Positions 1 to 7,660 of a stretch of 12,548 nucleotides of DNA are shown in pieces. A program made the position numbers and the translations under genes. The notes beneath the pieces were generated by a model that was not told the DNA's origin, ran no database searches, and saw only the letters and a list, made by a program, of their open reading frames with translations. How positions within the stretch are numbered: position 1 is the stretch's first letter; each line of letters opens with the position of its first letter. Source of the DNA: an uncultured bacterium (GTDB lineage Bacteria > Cyanobacteriota > Vampirovibrionia > Gastranaerophilales > Gastranaerophilaceae); NCBI GenBank assembly GCA_900554385.1, contig USHE01000043.1, positions 1 through 12,548 of the forward strand, read 5' to 3'.

Positions 1-1152
1 GGCTTTTCTGTGCTTATTAATGCCGATGTTCAATCTCAATTAGGACAGTTGGAAAGCGTTCGTCAAAACATGCAAGACCTTGTTAACCCGAATAGAATGT
101 ATGAGCGTTATGGTGTTGACGTATTGAGTTTGCAGGTTGGGTCAAATCTTCTTGTAATTGCTGATCCTGATCAGGAAGGTCTATTGCTTGCGAAAATTGC
201 GGCTTTACGTCAGAGAGTTACTGACGAACTCGGATACATTTTACCTAACATAAGAATTATGGATTCATCTGCTCTTGATGCAAATGAGTATATGATTTCA
301 ATCCGTGGTAATACTGTAGCAACCGGATACGTTTATCCGGGCCGCTTAATGGTTATCGCCGATCAGTGGGATTCTGTGAGAAAGGATGTTCCTCAGGATG
401 CTATTATCGGTATTGACCCTACTTATCAAACTCAGGCGTATTGGATTAACTTTGATGATGCAAAAGCCACTCGTTCTGTTACTGCGGTAGATTCTACTGA
501 TGTTATTGTCACTCACCTTCAGGAATGCGTAAGAAAACATGTTGATGAAGTTATGACGAAAACTGATGTCTTGAAACTTATGGAACTTGTTCGTTCTCAA
601 GACCCTACTCTTGTTAATGACCTTGTACCAACCATTATTTCTACTAGTGATTTGAGAAAAATCTTTGTTAACTTAATCAGAGAGAAAGTTTCAATCAAAG
701 ATATTATTTTTGTATTTGAAAGACTTTGTGATTATGCGAGATTTTCAAAAGAACCAGATATTCTTTCAGAACGTTTGAGAGCGGCACTTGGGCGTCAAAT
801 ATGTTTGTCAAATGTTGGTGAAGATAAGGTTCTTTATGCCTTAACACTTTCTCCTGAATGGGAAAAAATTCTTGACGACAGCTGTCAGAGAACTGAGCTT
901 GGTACAATGTTCCTGCTTAACCCGATGCAGGTGCAAGAGTTAATTGAATCGGCAGCAACGACTATTGTTCGCGCGCAACAGGCATGCGGACAGCAGCCGG
1001 TAATTCTTTGTTCTCCAAGAATTCGTCTGCCTTTGTATCAGCTTCTTGAACGCCATATTCCAACTATTGTTGTAATTTCTTATTCAGAATTGATTACTGA
1101 TATTAAGGTTGAGGCTGTTGATACGATTGGAGAGAATTATCCGGTAGGTTAG
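1..1152 (+). CDS. flhA: Flagellar biosynthesis protein FlhA, C-terminal cytoplasmic part (5' end outside window)
   Basis: FlhA is the large subunit of the flagellar type III export gate. Its N-terminal half is a membrane channel, and its C-terminal half is a cytoplasmic ring that docks chaperone-substrate complexes. Only the linker and cytoplasmic domain (about 383 codons) are here. The frame is open through base 1, so the GTG at position 10 is internal. Family landmarks in order are DELGYILPNIRI, an I-x-I-RGN-VATG segment, AYWI, VIVTHLQE near the middle, the VNDLVPTIIS and REKVSIKDIIFVFE stretch, and ALGRQIC. The C-terminus carries QPVILCSPRIRLPLYQLLE and SYSEL, as is usual. The gene ends with TAG and yidD follows after one base. 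A paralogous virulence-type SctV is the only serious alternative, and the absence of an injectisome neighbour does not exclude it. Confidence 0.92.
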   Translation, partial: GFSVLINADVQSQLGQLESVRQNMQDLVNPNRMYERYGVDVLSLQVGSNLLVIADPDQEGLLLAKIAALRQRVTDELGYILPNIRIMDSSALDANEYMISIRGNTVATGYVYPGRLMVIADQWDSVRKDVPQDAIIGIDPTYQTQAYWINFDDAKATRSVTAVDSTDVIVTHLQECVRKHVDEVMTKTDVLKLMELVRSQDPTLVNDLVPTIISTSDLRKIFVNLIREKVSIKDIIFVFERLCDYARFSKEPDILSERLRAALGRQICLSNVGEDKVLYALTLSPEWEKILDDSCQRTELGTMFLLNPMQVQELIESAATTIVRAQQACGQQPVILCSPRIRLPLYQLLERHIPTIVVISYSELITDIKVEAVDTIGENYPVG

Positions 1153-1153
1153 T

Positions 1154-1360
1154 ATGAAACAAATTGTACTTTTTTTGATTAAAATTTATCAGGCAATATC
1201 AAGGCATACGCCGCCAAGTTGTCGTTTTAGCCCTACTTGTTCAGAATATACACGTCAGGCTATAGAAAAGTACGGTGTTTTAAAAGGCGGTTGGCTTGGA
1301 ATAAAACGTATTTCGAAATGTCATCCTTGGCATGAGGGCGGGTATGACCCTGTGCCATAA
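1154..1360 (+). CDS. yidD: Membrane protein insertion efficiency factor YidD
   Basis: This 68-residue protein is a full-length YidD. The family is a small membrane-associated factor with an amphipathic N-terminal helix that assists YidC/Sec in inserting inner-membrane proteins. The diagnostic core is intact: PPSCRFSPTCSEYTRQAI at about residues 20-37, the GWLGIKRISKCHPW block, and the terminal GGYDPVP. Three cysteines (in PSC, PTC and KCH) match the family. The ATG is one base after the flhA stop. I see no Shine-Dalgarno at a normal distance (GGAGAG lies 19 nt upstream), so translation is probably coupled to flhA. In many bacteria yidD sits in the rpmH-rnpA-yidD-yidC cluster, so its place behind flhA is atypical. 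Confidence 0.95.
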   Translation: MKQIVLFLIKIYQAISRHTPPSCRFSPTCSEYTRQAIEKYGVLKGGWLGIKRISKCHPWHEGGYDPVP

Positions 1361-1368
1361 CTGAATTG

Positions 1369-3579
1369 CTATTTTACCCATTTGAAACTTTTTACGTAAT
1401 TGATGCCGTTGATGTCACCGTCGATGTCAACGGCGAATATTCTGAATATATTATTATTAATTTCGTAATTCGGTATTTTTCGTAATTCCGCTTCAAGTTC
1501 AGGTGAAAGTTCATTCTTGTTTAACAGCGGAATTAGATTGAGCAGTGTGTTTAAGGAGGCATTTTTTAGTCGTCCAAGAACGTTTGTAATATTGTTCGAT
1601 AACGTACCATAAACTTTCATATCTGCTATTGAATTTGTTACATTATATGCACCGGAAAGATATAAATTCAAATCTTTTCCGTTTGAATACACTTCTATGT
1701 CGTGTGCTATACCGTCTTTAACTTTATAACTGCCGCTTATGCTTTCAAATTCTCCTGTTTTTAGCGGTGTTATTATGTCAATGATACTATTAATCGATAA
1801 ACCTGTAATTCCGCTTTTCGCAAGGTTTGCAGCTTTAAGGAGGTATTCTAGAGAACCTAGTTTTGGCATTCTGCCATTTGCAACTTTGAAGTTCCCGCTC
1901 CCTGATAGTGTACTTAAGCAAAGCGGTTGCGATTTACCGTTGCAGGATAGTGTCAGGTTTCCTGATGTTGTTCCGTAAAGCTGACCTTTTAGTCCAAATA
2001 AAGATTCTGTTATTATTTGGGCATTTGCATCTTCAATATTAGATGTAACTGTGACCGCTCCGGTATTTATGTTATATTTTAAACTGCCGTTGACTGTTCC
2101 TTGAGCCAAGTCAAATTCGTAATTTGTCATATCAAGAGTAGAATCGTTGCCCATTTTTAAGTTTGCTTTGAAATCAGTTGCGGAAAGTGATTTCAAAAGT
2201 ATATTGTCTGCAGTTATTTCTGATTTTTCAATTCTTATTTGTGAAGGATTAATCGGTTGTATCTGCATAGGAGTAGCGATTTGCTGCTTGTAGATATCTG
2301 TATCATATTCTTGTAAAGTGCCTGTTATTTTATTAAGGTTCAGGTTTATAAAGTGGAGTTTGATATCTTTGAATACTATTGAGTTGGCAAATGAATTTTT
2401 GAGGATTGCATTTAATGTAATATTGTTATTAAGAACGCTTCCTCGTGAATTTAGAGTCACTATATCTCTTTTAAAGTTTGTATGAATATCCTTAATTGTA
2501 ACGTCAAAGAAAGGCATATCAATACTTGTGACATCAAGTTGTCCTAATATTTTTGGATTTGATGTTGAGCCGTTTATTGTTAAATCAGAAGTAAATACAC
2601 CTTGTTTCATCAACGGTTTTTTAAATATAATGTTGAAAATTTTTGCGTCTGTCGGATTGTGGGTTGTGAAACGAAGATTTTTAAATTTGAATTGATTTTC
2701 TCCGGTTTGTTCAATGTAGCCGCTTGCGGTTAATTGGGTATTAGGATTTTGCTTACCGTTGAGGGATGTAATGATTTTATCGTATTTAAAGTTGTTAATC
2801 CTTATGCTGTTAGGGGTTAAAATAGTATCAGCATAGATTTGTACAGGACTGATAAGGTCGCCTATAGTTGCGCCCATGTAATACAGGCTGGAGTTTTCAT
2901 CAAGCTTAAGGTCTATTTTTGTACTCAATCGATTTTGAGTTCCTTGTACATCTGCAGTACAGTTCACATCTCCTTTTAGTTTTATAGGGTATACGGCTTT
3001 TGTATTAAAGAACTGGTCAAAAAATTCTTGTGTAGGTTTTGCATTTATGTACAAATCTGCATCAGGATTTTTATAGATATTGGATATTTTACCGTTAATA
3101 AATACAGGCATTCTGCCGATAAAAGCGTTGATTTTATTAAGGTTTAGCGTGTCGTCATTCAAAAGATAAAAACCGTTAAGTATTGATATTTTTAGACGTT
3201 TAGGAAGATATACACAGCTTACGTCATTTAGTTGCGAGAATATTCTCAATTTATTATCGTTAATTCTTGCGGCAATATTAGTTTTTCCGTTAAAACGTCC
3301 GAAATCTTTCAATTTGTCTTTATATTGCGGGAATATTTCTTCAAGAGGTCCGAGTTCATTCAGGGCTTGCAGATTGAAGTTTTTCATAGAAGCGTAGCCG
3401 TTTACTTTGTAATGATCTGTTAAAAAGTCTGTTACATCAACTTTAAGATTATAAGGATTGCTTCTGTACATTCCGGTAAGCGGGGTTACTGTAAGGTGGT
3501 TGTTTTTTAGATTAAATTCTCCGTTTCCGACAAGAATAGGTTTTCCGGAACCGAAGTTATTGTAAATTTTTCCTTTCAT
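1369..3579 (-). CDS. AsmA/YhdP-like envelope protein, C-terminal half downstream of an in-frame TAG
   Basis: This 736-codon open frame is rich in short beta-strand repeats of the AsmA/TamB/YhdP type (alternating hydrophobic and polar residues, many 'NG' and 'G-Y/F' turns). Those proteins form long hydrophobic grooves that carry phospholipids between inner and outer membranes. Around residues 558-660 a segment with G-SGNFKVANGRMPKLG, then PLKTGEFESISGSYKVKDG, looks like the AsmA_2 C-terminal module. The frame has no signal peptide or membrane segment, and no Shine-Dalgarno precedes its ATG. It is in phase with the upstream AsmA-like frame, separated only by TAG plus eight sense codons (VIHYDKII). 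I therefore read it as the second half of one gene of about 1486 codons, now split. It could also be a separately translated protein or a sequencing artefact. It converges on yidD with an 8-bp gap. Confidence 0.75.
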   Translation of the reverse strand: MKGKIYNNFGSGKPILVGNGEFNLKNNHLTVTPLTGMYRSNPYNLKVDVTDFLTDHYKVNGYASMKNFNLQALNELGPLEEIFPQYKDKLKDFGRFNGKTNIAARINDNKLRIFSQLNDVSCVYLPKRLKISILNGFYLLNDDTLNLNKINAFIGRMPVFINGKISNIYKNPDADLYINAKPTQEFFDQFFNTKAVYPIKLKGDVNCTADVQGTQNRLSTKIDLKLDENSSLYYMGATIGDLISPVQIYADTILTPNSIRINNFKYDKIITSLNGKQNPNTQLTASGYIEQTGENQFKFKNLRFTTHNPTDAKIFNIIFKKPLMKQGVFTSDLTINGSTSNPKILGQLDVTSIDMPFFDVTIKDIHTNFKRDIVTLNSRGSVLNNNITLNAILKNSFANSIVFKDIKLHFINLNLNKITGTLQEYDTDIYKQQIATPMQIQPINPSQIRIEKSEITADNILLKSLSATDFKANLKMGNDSTLDMTNYEFDLAQGTVNGSLKYNINTGAVTVTSNIEDANAQIITESLFGLKGQLYGTTSGNLTLSCNGKSQPLCLSTLSGSGNFKVANGRMPKLGSLEYLLKAANLAKSGITGLSINSIIDIITPLKTGEFESISGSYKVKDGIAHDIEVYSNGKDLNLYLSGAYNVTNSIADMKVYGTLSNNITNVLGRLKNASLNTLLNLIPLLNKNELSPELEAELRKIPNYEINNNIFRIFAVDIDGDINGINYVKSFKWVK

Positions 3580-3603
3580 TATAATTTTGTCATAATGAAT
3601 AAC

Positions 3604-3606
3604 CTA
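3604..3606 (-). other. In-frame amber (TAG) codon interrupting the AsmA-like gene
   Basis: On the minus strand the upstream frame reads ...YYQAKAD, then TAG, then VIHYDKIIMKGKIYNN..., and stays open for a further 744 codons in the same phase. TAG is a normal stop nearby: flhA and rubrerythrin both end with it, so general recoding is unlikely. A single change from CAG, AAG, GAG or TGG would restore one continuous frame. Confidence 0.85.
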
Positions 3607-5829
3607 GTCAGCTTTAGCCTGATAGTATGCAGTAAAGGAAGAACTTATTGATTCTGAATCTTTTACGTAAGGAATGTTCGGGTACATTCTTGATGTAATT
3701 CGTAAGGCATCGCCTGCGTTAAACTTATGAGAATAGGCTGTAGCGTTAATATTTTCGTTTTTAACAGTTCCTTTAAAATGTACTTGTGAATTTTCGATAT
3801 TTGTCACGATATCAAAATCAGCATCATTATTTACAAAATTTACCTGTCCCGACATTTTTGTAAATTCTGTCGGAATATCTTTTAATTCAGCTTTGTTGTT
3901 ATGAAAATCTACTGTTCCGTTAGCAAATAGATTTTCATTAAACACAGGCTCAATTCCTGGTTTCATGTGTCCGGTCAGGTTGATTTTTAAATCTGTTGAG
4001 CCTTCTATCCTTTTTACAGGGTCTGCAACCTCTTGCAATTCTGCAAGTACAGGAGAGGTGTTGATTACTTTTAAAAGATTTGCGGAATTTTGATTTTTTG
4101 TTATTGCAGTAAAATCCATATCTCCTGATAATAGGCACGTTCCTTCTATTGTTGCAGGCATGCCGTATAAAGAGGCTTGAGTTGTTTTGAAATCTGCGCG
4201 GCGGTCGTCAAAGGTTAATTTCGCATTAATATTTTGTACGACAAGATTATGAATATCATTAAATGCCGCATTTGCATTCCTAAAATTCATAACCCCCCAG
4301 CCATGAGGTTCCAGTTTTGTGCCAGAAACTCTTAAATCAATGTTGCCATATCCGCTTACAGTCATCAGCGGAACCGGTCCTATTTCAAATTTAATGATAT
4401 TATGAAGCGGCATTATAACTTTATAAACTTTTGCAAGGTTTATATTCTTTGTACTTTTTATATGTAAATCGGAGTGGCGGTTTGTAAATAGTTTGAAATC
4501 TCCTTTTACATCAACTTCTTCGTTCGGATCGGTTTGGACATTTGCATCAAGGTGCAGTTTTTGTTTTTCCATAGAAAGCTTGACGGTTGCACCTTTTGAG
4601 GTGTTTGGAATTCTTTCAATCAAATATCCGTCTGTAATTAAAACATTCCCAAAAAGCTCAGGATTATTAGCTATTCCTTTTACATTTATGTGTCCCATAG
4701 CGTCGCTGTAAAACATGTGCTTTTTCAAAAGGTAAAAGTTGAATTCAGGCAAAAGATTTTCTTCGCCCGGTAATAGCGGAATGATATTTTCCGAGCGGGA
4801 TTTATTGATAGTTGTTTGCAAGTCAAGATAAGGAAATTTCTGGTTTAACTTTGTGACATTGCCATTTACAGCCAAATCGACTTTAGGAGCTTTTAATGTC
4901 ATATTTTCAATATGAATACCGTTTTTGAGTGTATTTATTGTTGAAGTTATTTCAAGTCTTCCGTTACAGTAGCTTGAACCCGCTAAATCCTTTTTCATTA
5001 ATCCGAAATTATCCAGAGTTAATGTTGCAGTTATATTTTTATGCTTTTCAGGGGTAATATCCGTTGCTGCCTGAAAATTCAAAATTCCTTTTAAGTCGCT
5101 GTATTTGTTTTTTGAAATAGCTTTTGCATAGATTTTAAATATTGATAAATCAAGGTTTTGGATATCTGCATTCAATAATAGTTGATCTTCATTGATACGA
5201 TTTAATGGTAATTTTAAATCAACATCAGCTTTTATTGAAGATGGCTTGCCGTCAACAATGAGGTTTGTTTCTGTTGAAAAGTTTAACCGTTTATCTTTTT
5301 CAAAATCCTCAAGGTTAAAATATTTTCCGTCAAAATTTATTGTTTTATTTTGAATTTCATCATTTATTACAATTTTGTACTGATTTAAATCAATTTTCAT
5401 TTTGTTAAGTGTAAACTTTGAATTTTGATTGAAATTCAACGGATATTGACCAAGCTTAATTTGTCCTTTTTTATCAATATTTATTTGCAAATAGGTATTC
5501 TGAGCTTTAAATACGCTTATTTCAGCTTTTTTTAGAAGTAATGGGAAAAGCTGGAGTTTTAGTGCAGGATTTTTGAGGACAAGGGGTTTTGTTGTATCGC
5601 TGTTAATAACCGCAATTTCGTCTGCCTTAAACCATACTGCAGGTAATAAGCCCATTTTAATTTTCGAGTTTGTAAGATCGCAGTGAAAACCTGTATTCAG
5701 ATTGATTTGATGTTCAATAAAGCTTTCAAATTTAGGGGTATTAACAAGAGCAGGAATTCCCCAGTAATAAGCCCCGTATAGAGCAATTAACGCACTTATT
5801 GAAATTATTGCCTTTAAATTCTTACGCAT
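3604..5829 (-). CDS. AsmA family envelope protein, N-terminal half with membrane anchor
   Basis: This is a 741-residue protein if it starts at the ATG at 5829. Residues 5-23 form one membrane segment (LKAIISISALIALYGAYYW), followed by the typical AsmA entry: a short helix, NTGFHCDLTNSKIKMGLLPAVWF, and a hydrophobic strand series through LKLQLFPLLLKKAEI. The rest is periplasmic beta-repeat sequence. AsmA-like proteins are anchored in the inner membrane and are thought to bridge lipids to the outer membrane. I prefer 5829 over the longer frame opening at 5937, because that extension runs through the rubrerythrin terminator and overlaps the end of rubrerythrin. A TATAAT lies at 5840-5845, only 10 nt before the ATG, and there is no clear Shine-Dalgarno, so the message could be nearly leaderless. 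The frame ends at an in-frame TAG that probably interrupts a longer gene. Confidence 0.82.
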   Translation of the reverse strand: MRKNLKAIISISALIALYGAYYWGIPALVNTPKFESFIEHQINLNTGFHCDLTNSKIKMGLLPAVWFKADEIAVINSDTTKPLVLKNPALKLQLFPLLLKKAEISVFKAQNTYLQINIDKKGQIKLGQYPLNFNQNSKFTLNKMKIDLNQYKIVINDEIQNKTINFDGKYFNLEDFEKDKRLNFSTETNLIVDGKPSSIKADVDLKLPLNRINEDQLLLNADIQNLDLSIFKIYAKAISKNKYSDLKGILNFQAATDITPEKHKNITATLTLDNFGLMKKDLAGSSYCNGRLEITSTINTLKNGIHIENMTLKAPKVDLAVNGNVTKLNQKFPYLDLQTTINKSRSENIIPLLPGEENLLPEFNFYLLKKHMFYSDAMGHINVKGIANNPELFGNVLITDGYLIERIPNTSKGATVKLSMEKQKLHLDANVQTDPNEEVDVKGDFKLFTNRHSDLHIKSTKNINLAKVYKVIMPLHNIIKFEIGPVPLMTVSGYGNIDLRVSGTKLEPHGWGVMNFRNANAAFNDIHNLVVQNINAKLTFDDRRADFKTTQASLYGMPATIEGTCLLSGDMDFTAITKNQNSANLLKVINTSPVLAELQEVADPVKRIEGSTDLKINLTGHMKPGIEPVFNENLFANGTVDFHNNKAELKDIPTEFTKMSGQVNFVNNDADFDIVTNIENSQVHFKGTVKNENINATAYSHKFNAGDALRITSRMYPNIPYVKDSESISSSFTAYYQAKAD

Positions 5830-5891
5830 ATTCTTAATTATTATACGACTAAAATAGCTGAAAATCCATAATGTTACTAAAATGTTAATAT

Positions 5892-5919
5892 AAAAAACGC
5901 GTCTTTTTGGACGCGTCTT
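5892..5919 (-). terminator. Intrinsic terminator of rubrerythrin
   Basis: Read on the minus strand, a 7-bp perfect stem ACGCGTC/GACGCGT with a 6-nt loop (CAAAAA) is followed by TTTTTT. Three further A/G-T pairs extend the stem into the U-run. It begins two bases after the rubrerythrin stop and precedes the AsmA-like gene, so the two genes are probably separate transcription units. Confidence 0.88.
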
Positions 5920-5920
5920 G

Positions 5921-6493
5921 CTAAAATTTATCTGCATTTATTTTAAAATAGCCTTGAGGGTGGTGGCACAGAGGGCATTCTTTCGGTGCTGTAGTTGAAT
6001 GCACTATATATCCGCATTTTTGACAAACCCATTCTTGAGGGTCAGACTTTTGAAAAACAGTTTTTTCTTTTATATTTTTTAAAAGCAGCGCATAGCGTTC
6101 AGCGTGGTGCTGTTCAACTTTTCTTATAAGCCTAAAGGTTTCTGAAATTTCGTCAAAGCCTTCTTCTTTTGCATCATCTTCCCCTTTTTTGTAAATAGTT
6201 TCCCACTCATCACGTTCTCCTCTCATTCCGCTTTCAAGGTTTTGTTCTGTAGTGCCGAGTTCAAACGGGTAATACGCATCAACGTGTCCTTCTCTGTTGG
6301 CTAAATATTGATAAAATAATTTTGCGTGTTCTCTTTCGTTTTCTGCAGTATCCAGAAAAATTTGTGAAATTTGTTCATAACCTTCTTTTTTAGCGATTTT
6401 TGAAAATATTGTGTATCTGTTTCTTGCCTGAGATTCACCTGCAAAAGCATTAATCAGATTTTGTTCTGTTTTTGTTCCACATAGTTCTTTCAT
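5921..6493 (-). CDS. rbr: Rubrerythrin
   Basis: Rubrerythrin reduces hydrogen peroxide to water in the cytoplasm of anaerobes, using electrons from rubredoxin or NADH-linked reductases. The 190 residues match the classical length. The ferritin-like diiron domain keeps all expected ligands: E20, E53 and H56 (in ENEREH), E93, E96, E127 and H130 (in EQHH). The C-terminal rubredoxin domain has C157/C160 (CQKC) and C173/C176 (CPLC), followed by HPQGYF. The start is supported by AAGGAG (6501-6506), 7 nt before the ATG. A promoter at 6517-6545 and the terminator just behind the stop make it monocistronic. No regulator of the PerR type is visible beside it. Confidence 0.97.
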   Translation of the reverse strand: MKELCGTKTEQNLINAFAGESQARNRYTIFSKIAKKEGYEQISQIFLDTAENEREHAKLFYQYLANREGHVDAYYPFELGTTEQNLESGMRGERDEWETIYKKGEDDAKEEGFDEISETFRLIRKVEQHHAERYALLLKNIKEKTVFQKSDPQEWVCQKCGYIVHSTTAPKECPLCHHPQGYFKINADKF

Positions 6494-6516
6494 TGTTATT
6501 CTCCTTATCGTAAGAC

Positions 6517-6545
6517 AGTTTAAAGCTCAGCATAAATTTTTTCAA
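6517..6545 (-). promoter_or_regulatory. Putative sigma-70-type promoter of rubrerythrin
   Basis: On the minus strand TTGAAA (6540-6545) and TAAACT (6517-6522) are separated by exactly 17 nt, and lie just upstream of the rubrerythrin ribosome site. The -10 matches consensus at four of six positions. Confidence 0.5.
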
Positions 6546-6609
6546 TTGCAAAAAGAGAGTAGACGAAAGGATAATGTGATTTTTTAAACATACTGCTTTG
6601 CGGGGATTA

Positions 6610-6639
6610 TTGTTTGTGAAAAATTTCCCATAATATAGT
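6610..6639 (+). promoter_or_regulatory. Weak putative promoter for the 52-codon frame
   Basis: TTGTTT (6610-6615), an 18-nt spacer, and TATAGT (6634-6639) precede the small plus-strand frame. The -35 is poor and the region is AT-rich, so this is tentative. Confidence 0.25.
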
Positions 6640-6665
6640 CAGGTAATAGTCGGGAATATAAAATT

Positions 6666-6824
6666 ATGAATTTATTAGCTTACACAAAAAAATTATATGA
6701 AAAAATAAACGCATTTGATAAAATTGCGAAAAATCCGTACCTCAATAAAGGTACGACAAATCCATTTTATAAACCTCAAAATGTAACGATAATATGGGTT
6801 GATAAAAAAGACGACTGCAATTGA
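6666..6824 (+). CDS. Possible 52-residue small protein, unknown
   Basis: An ATG-to-TGA frame encodes a basic 52-residue peptide that begins MNLLAYTKKLYEKINAF and ends WVDKKDDCN. It has no membrane segment and I do not recognise it. GGGA at 6652-6655, about 10 nt before the ATG, is a weak ribosome site, and a TATAGT-type -10 lies further upstream. A 6-bp inverted repeat, CGTACC/GGTACG with an 8-nt loop, sits inside the frame. Its stop lies just before the convergent stop of the pseudopilin gene, and the frame fills most of an otherwise empty gap between rubrerythrin and the pseudopilin. Composition is compatible with coding, but a chance frame in AT-rich DNA is possible. Confidence 0.45.
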   Translation: MNLLAYTKKLYEKINAFDKIAKNPYLNKGTTNPFYKPQNVTIIWVDKKDDCN

Positions 6825-6825
6825 T

Positions 6826-7551
6826 TTATTTTATTTTTTTAAAGTAATCCTTATCAACACTTGCAAAATAACCGCAGGTCATTCCATTAATCTTGCTTGT
6901 AGATGAAGGGGAACAATATGTGCTTTCTGTGAAATTATCAGTGTGTTCTATATAATCCGGGCGTCCGGTGCAAGAAGGTGAACCAAGCGGGCAGATCCTG
7001 TCATTTTTATCTATGATAAATGCAAATGTATCGTACCCCATTCTGTTTGGCTTATTTGAAGTGCCATTTATGTCAAAAAATATAATAGGGGTATCTGAAA
7101 CCATTCCGCTTTCTATTATTACACTCATTCCGTTTACTAGTTCCATATATCCGTCGTCTAGGTATGTTGGCTCAAATTTTATATTATTTTTAAAATTATA
7201 ATATTTATTTACTGCAAATATTCCATCCTTGTCACCTGTGCCACCTTTGTTTAAAGCGTGTATTCCTCGAAATGCGCTTGCTAAAACTTCTGAAAACACT
7301 TTATAAGAACCGTCTTGACAGTAATTGTGACCTGTATTTGCTGTACAGTAAGTATAGCCGTAAATCATTTCTTCATTTGCGTGAAAATAATTAACAGCGT
7401 TGTGCAATAGATTTGAGGCAACTTTATACATTGTTTCCATTTCTTTCTGTTTTGTTTTTCCTGTCAGCGCAGGTAAGGTCATAGTTGCGACAATTCCGAT
7501 AATCCCAATAGTAATTAAAACTTCTGCAAGCGTAAATCCTCTGTATTTCAT
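6826..7551 (-). CDS. Type IV pilin-like / pseudopilin protein with N-terminal methylation motif
   Basis: The 241-residue product starts MKYRGFTLAEVLITIGIIG. This is a prepilin leader of five residues ending in glycine, then a mature Phe at +1 and Glu at +5, and a hydrophobic helix of about 20 residues. A PilD-type peptidase would cut after G5, and the helix would pack into a pilus or type II secretion pseudopilus. The globular part has six cysteines in three close pairs (YTYC/NYC, ICPLGSPSC, TYC/MTC), likely disulphides outside the cell. It also has the pattern FFDINGTSNKPNRMGYDTFAF, common in pseudopilins of gut Melainabacteria as I remember them. The ATG at 7551 is chosen because GGAGG lies at 7556-7560. 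An ATG at 7578 would place this ribosome site inside the gene. No other secretion genes are adjacent. Confidence 0.88.
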   Translation of the reverse strand: MKYRGFTLAEVLITIGIIGIVATMTLPALTGKTKQKEMETMYKVASNLLHNAVNYFHANEEMIYGYTYCTANTGHNYCQDGSYKVFSEVLASAFRGIHALNKGGTGDKDGIFAVNKYYNFKNNIKFEPTYLDDGYMELVNGMSVIIESGMVSDTPIIFFDINGTSNKPNRMGYDTFAFIIDKNDRICPLGSPSCTGRPDYIEHTDNFTESTYCSPSSTSKINGMTCGYFASVDKDYFKKIK

Positions 7552-7571
7552 TATGCCTCCATATTTTAAAG

Positions 7572-7587
7572 TATTCATATATGAATA
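7572..7587. repeat. 16-bp perfect palindrome in the pseudopilin leader (possible operator)
   Basis: TATTCATATATGAATA is a perfect palindrome, about 20-30 nt upstream of the pseudopilin start and downstream of its predicted transcription start. The segment ATGAATATTAA (7581-7591), which overlaps it, recurs at 7661-7671 over the start of the neighbouring XRE regulator gene. This arrangement would suit an operator for that regulator, but the sequence is very AT-rich. Confidence 0.4.
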
Positions 7588-7609
7588 TTAATAATCTTAT
7601 TTAAATATT

Positions 7610-7638
7610 ATTATAAATTGTTTTATATTAAAAGTCAA
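7610..7638 (-). promoter_or_regulatory. Promoter of the pseudopilin gene
   Basis: On the minus strand TTGACT (7633-7638), a 17-nt spacer and a perfect TATAAT (7610-7615) form a near-consensus sigma-70-type promoter. It gives a leader of roughly 50 nt before the pseudopilin start. Its -35 half overlaps the promoter of the divergent XRE gene. Confidence 0.7.
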
Positions 7639-7651
7639 TATAAGATATAAT
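7622..7651 (+). promoter_or_regulatory. Promoter of the XRE regulator, overlapping the pseudopilin promoter
   Basis: A perfect TATAAT at 7646-7651 has a weak TTTATA (7622-7627) 18 nt upstream. The distance from -10 to the ATG at 7661 is only 9 nt, so transcription would begin at or just before the start codon. Confidence 0.5.
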
Positions 7652-7660
7652 TGTTCTATT

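Noticed and set aside
10..12. GTG as start codon of the first gene
   Set aside because: The frame is open through base 1 and the protein is only the C-terminal half of FlhA, so the GTG is internal.
3604..3606. TAG recoded as a sense codon genome-wide
   Set aside because: flhA and rubrerythrin both end with TAG at the expected family length, so TAG is an ordinary stop here.
5830..5937. 36-codon N-terminal extension of the AsmA-like gene
   Set aside because: It runs through the rubrerythrin terminator and overlaps the rubrerythrin end. The AsmA anchor begins correctly at the ATG at 5829.
7552..7578. Start of the pseudopilin at the ATG at 7578
   Set aside because: The GGAGG ribosome site would lie inside the gene, and the leader peptide would be unusually long before GFTLAE.
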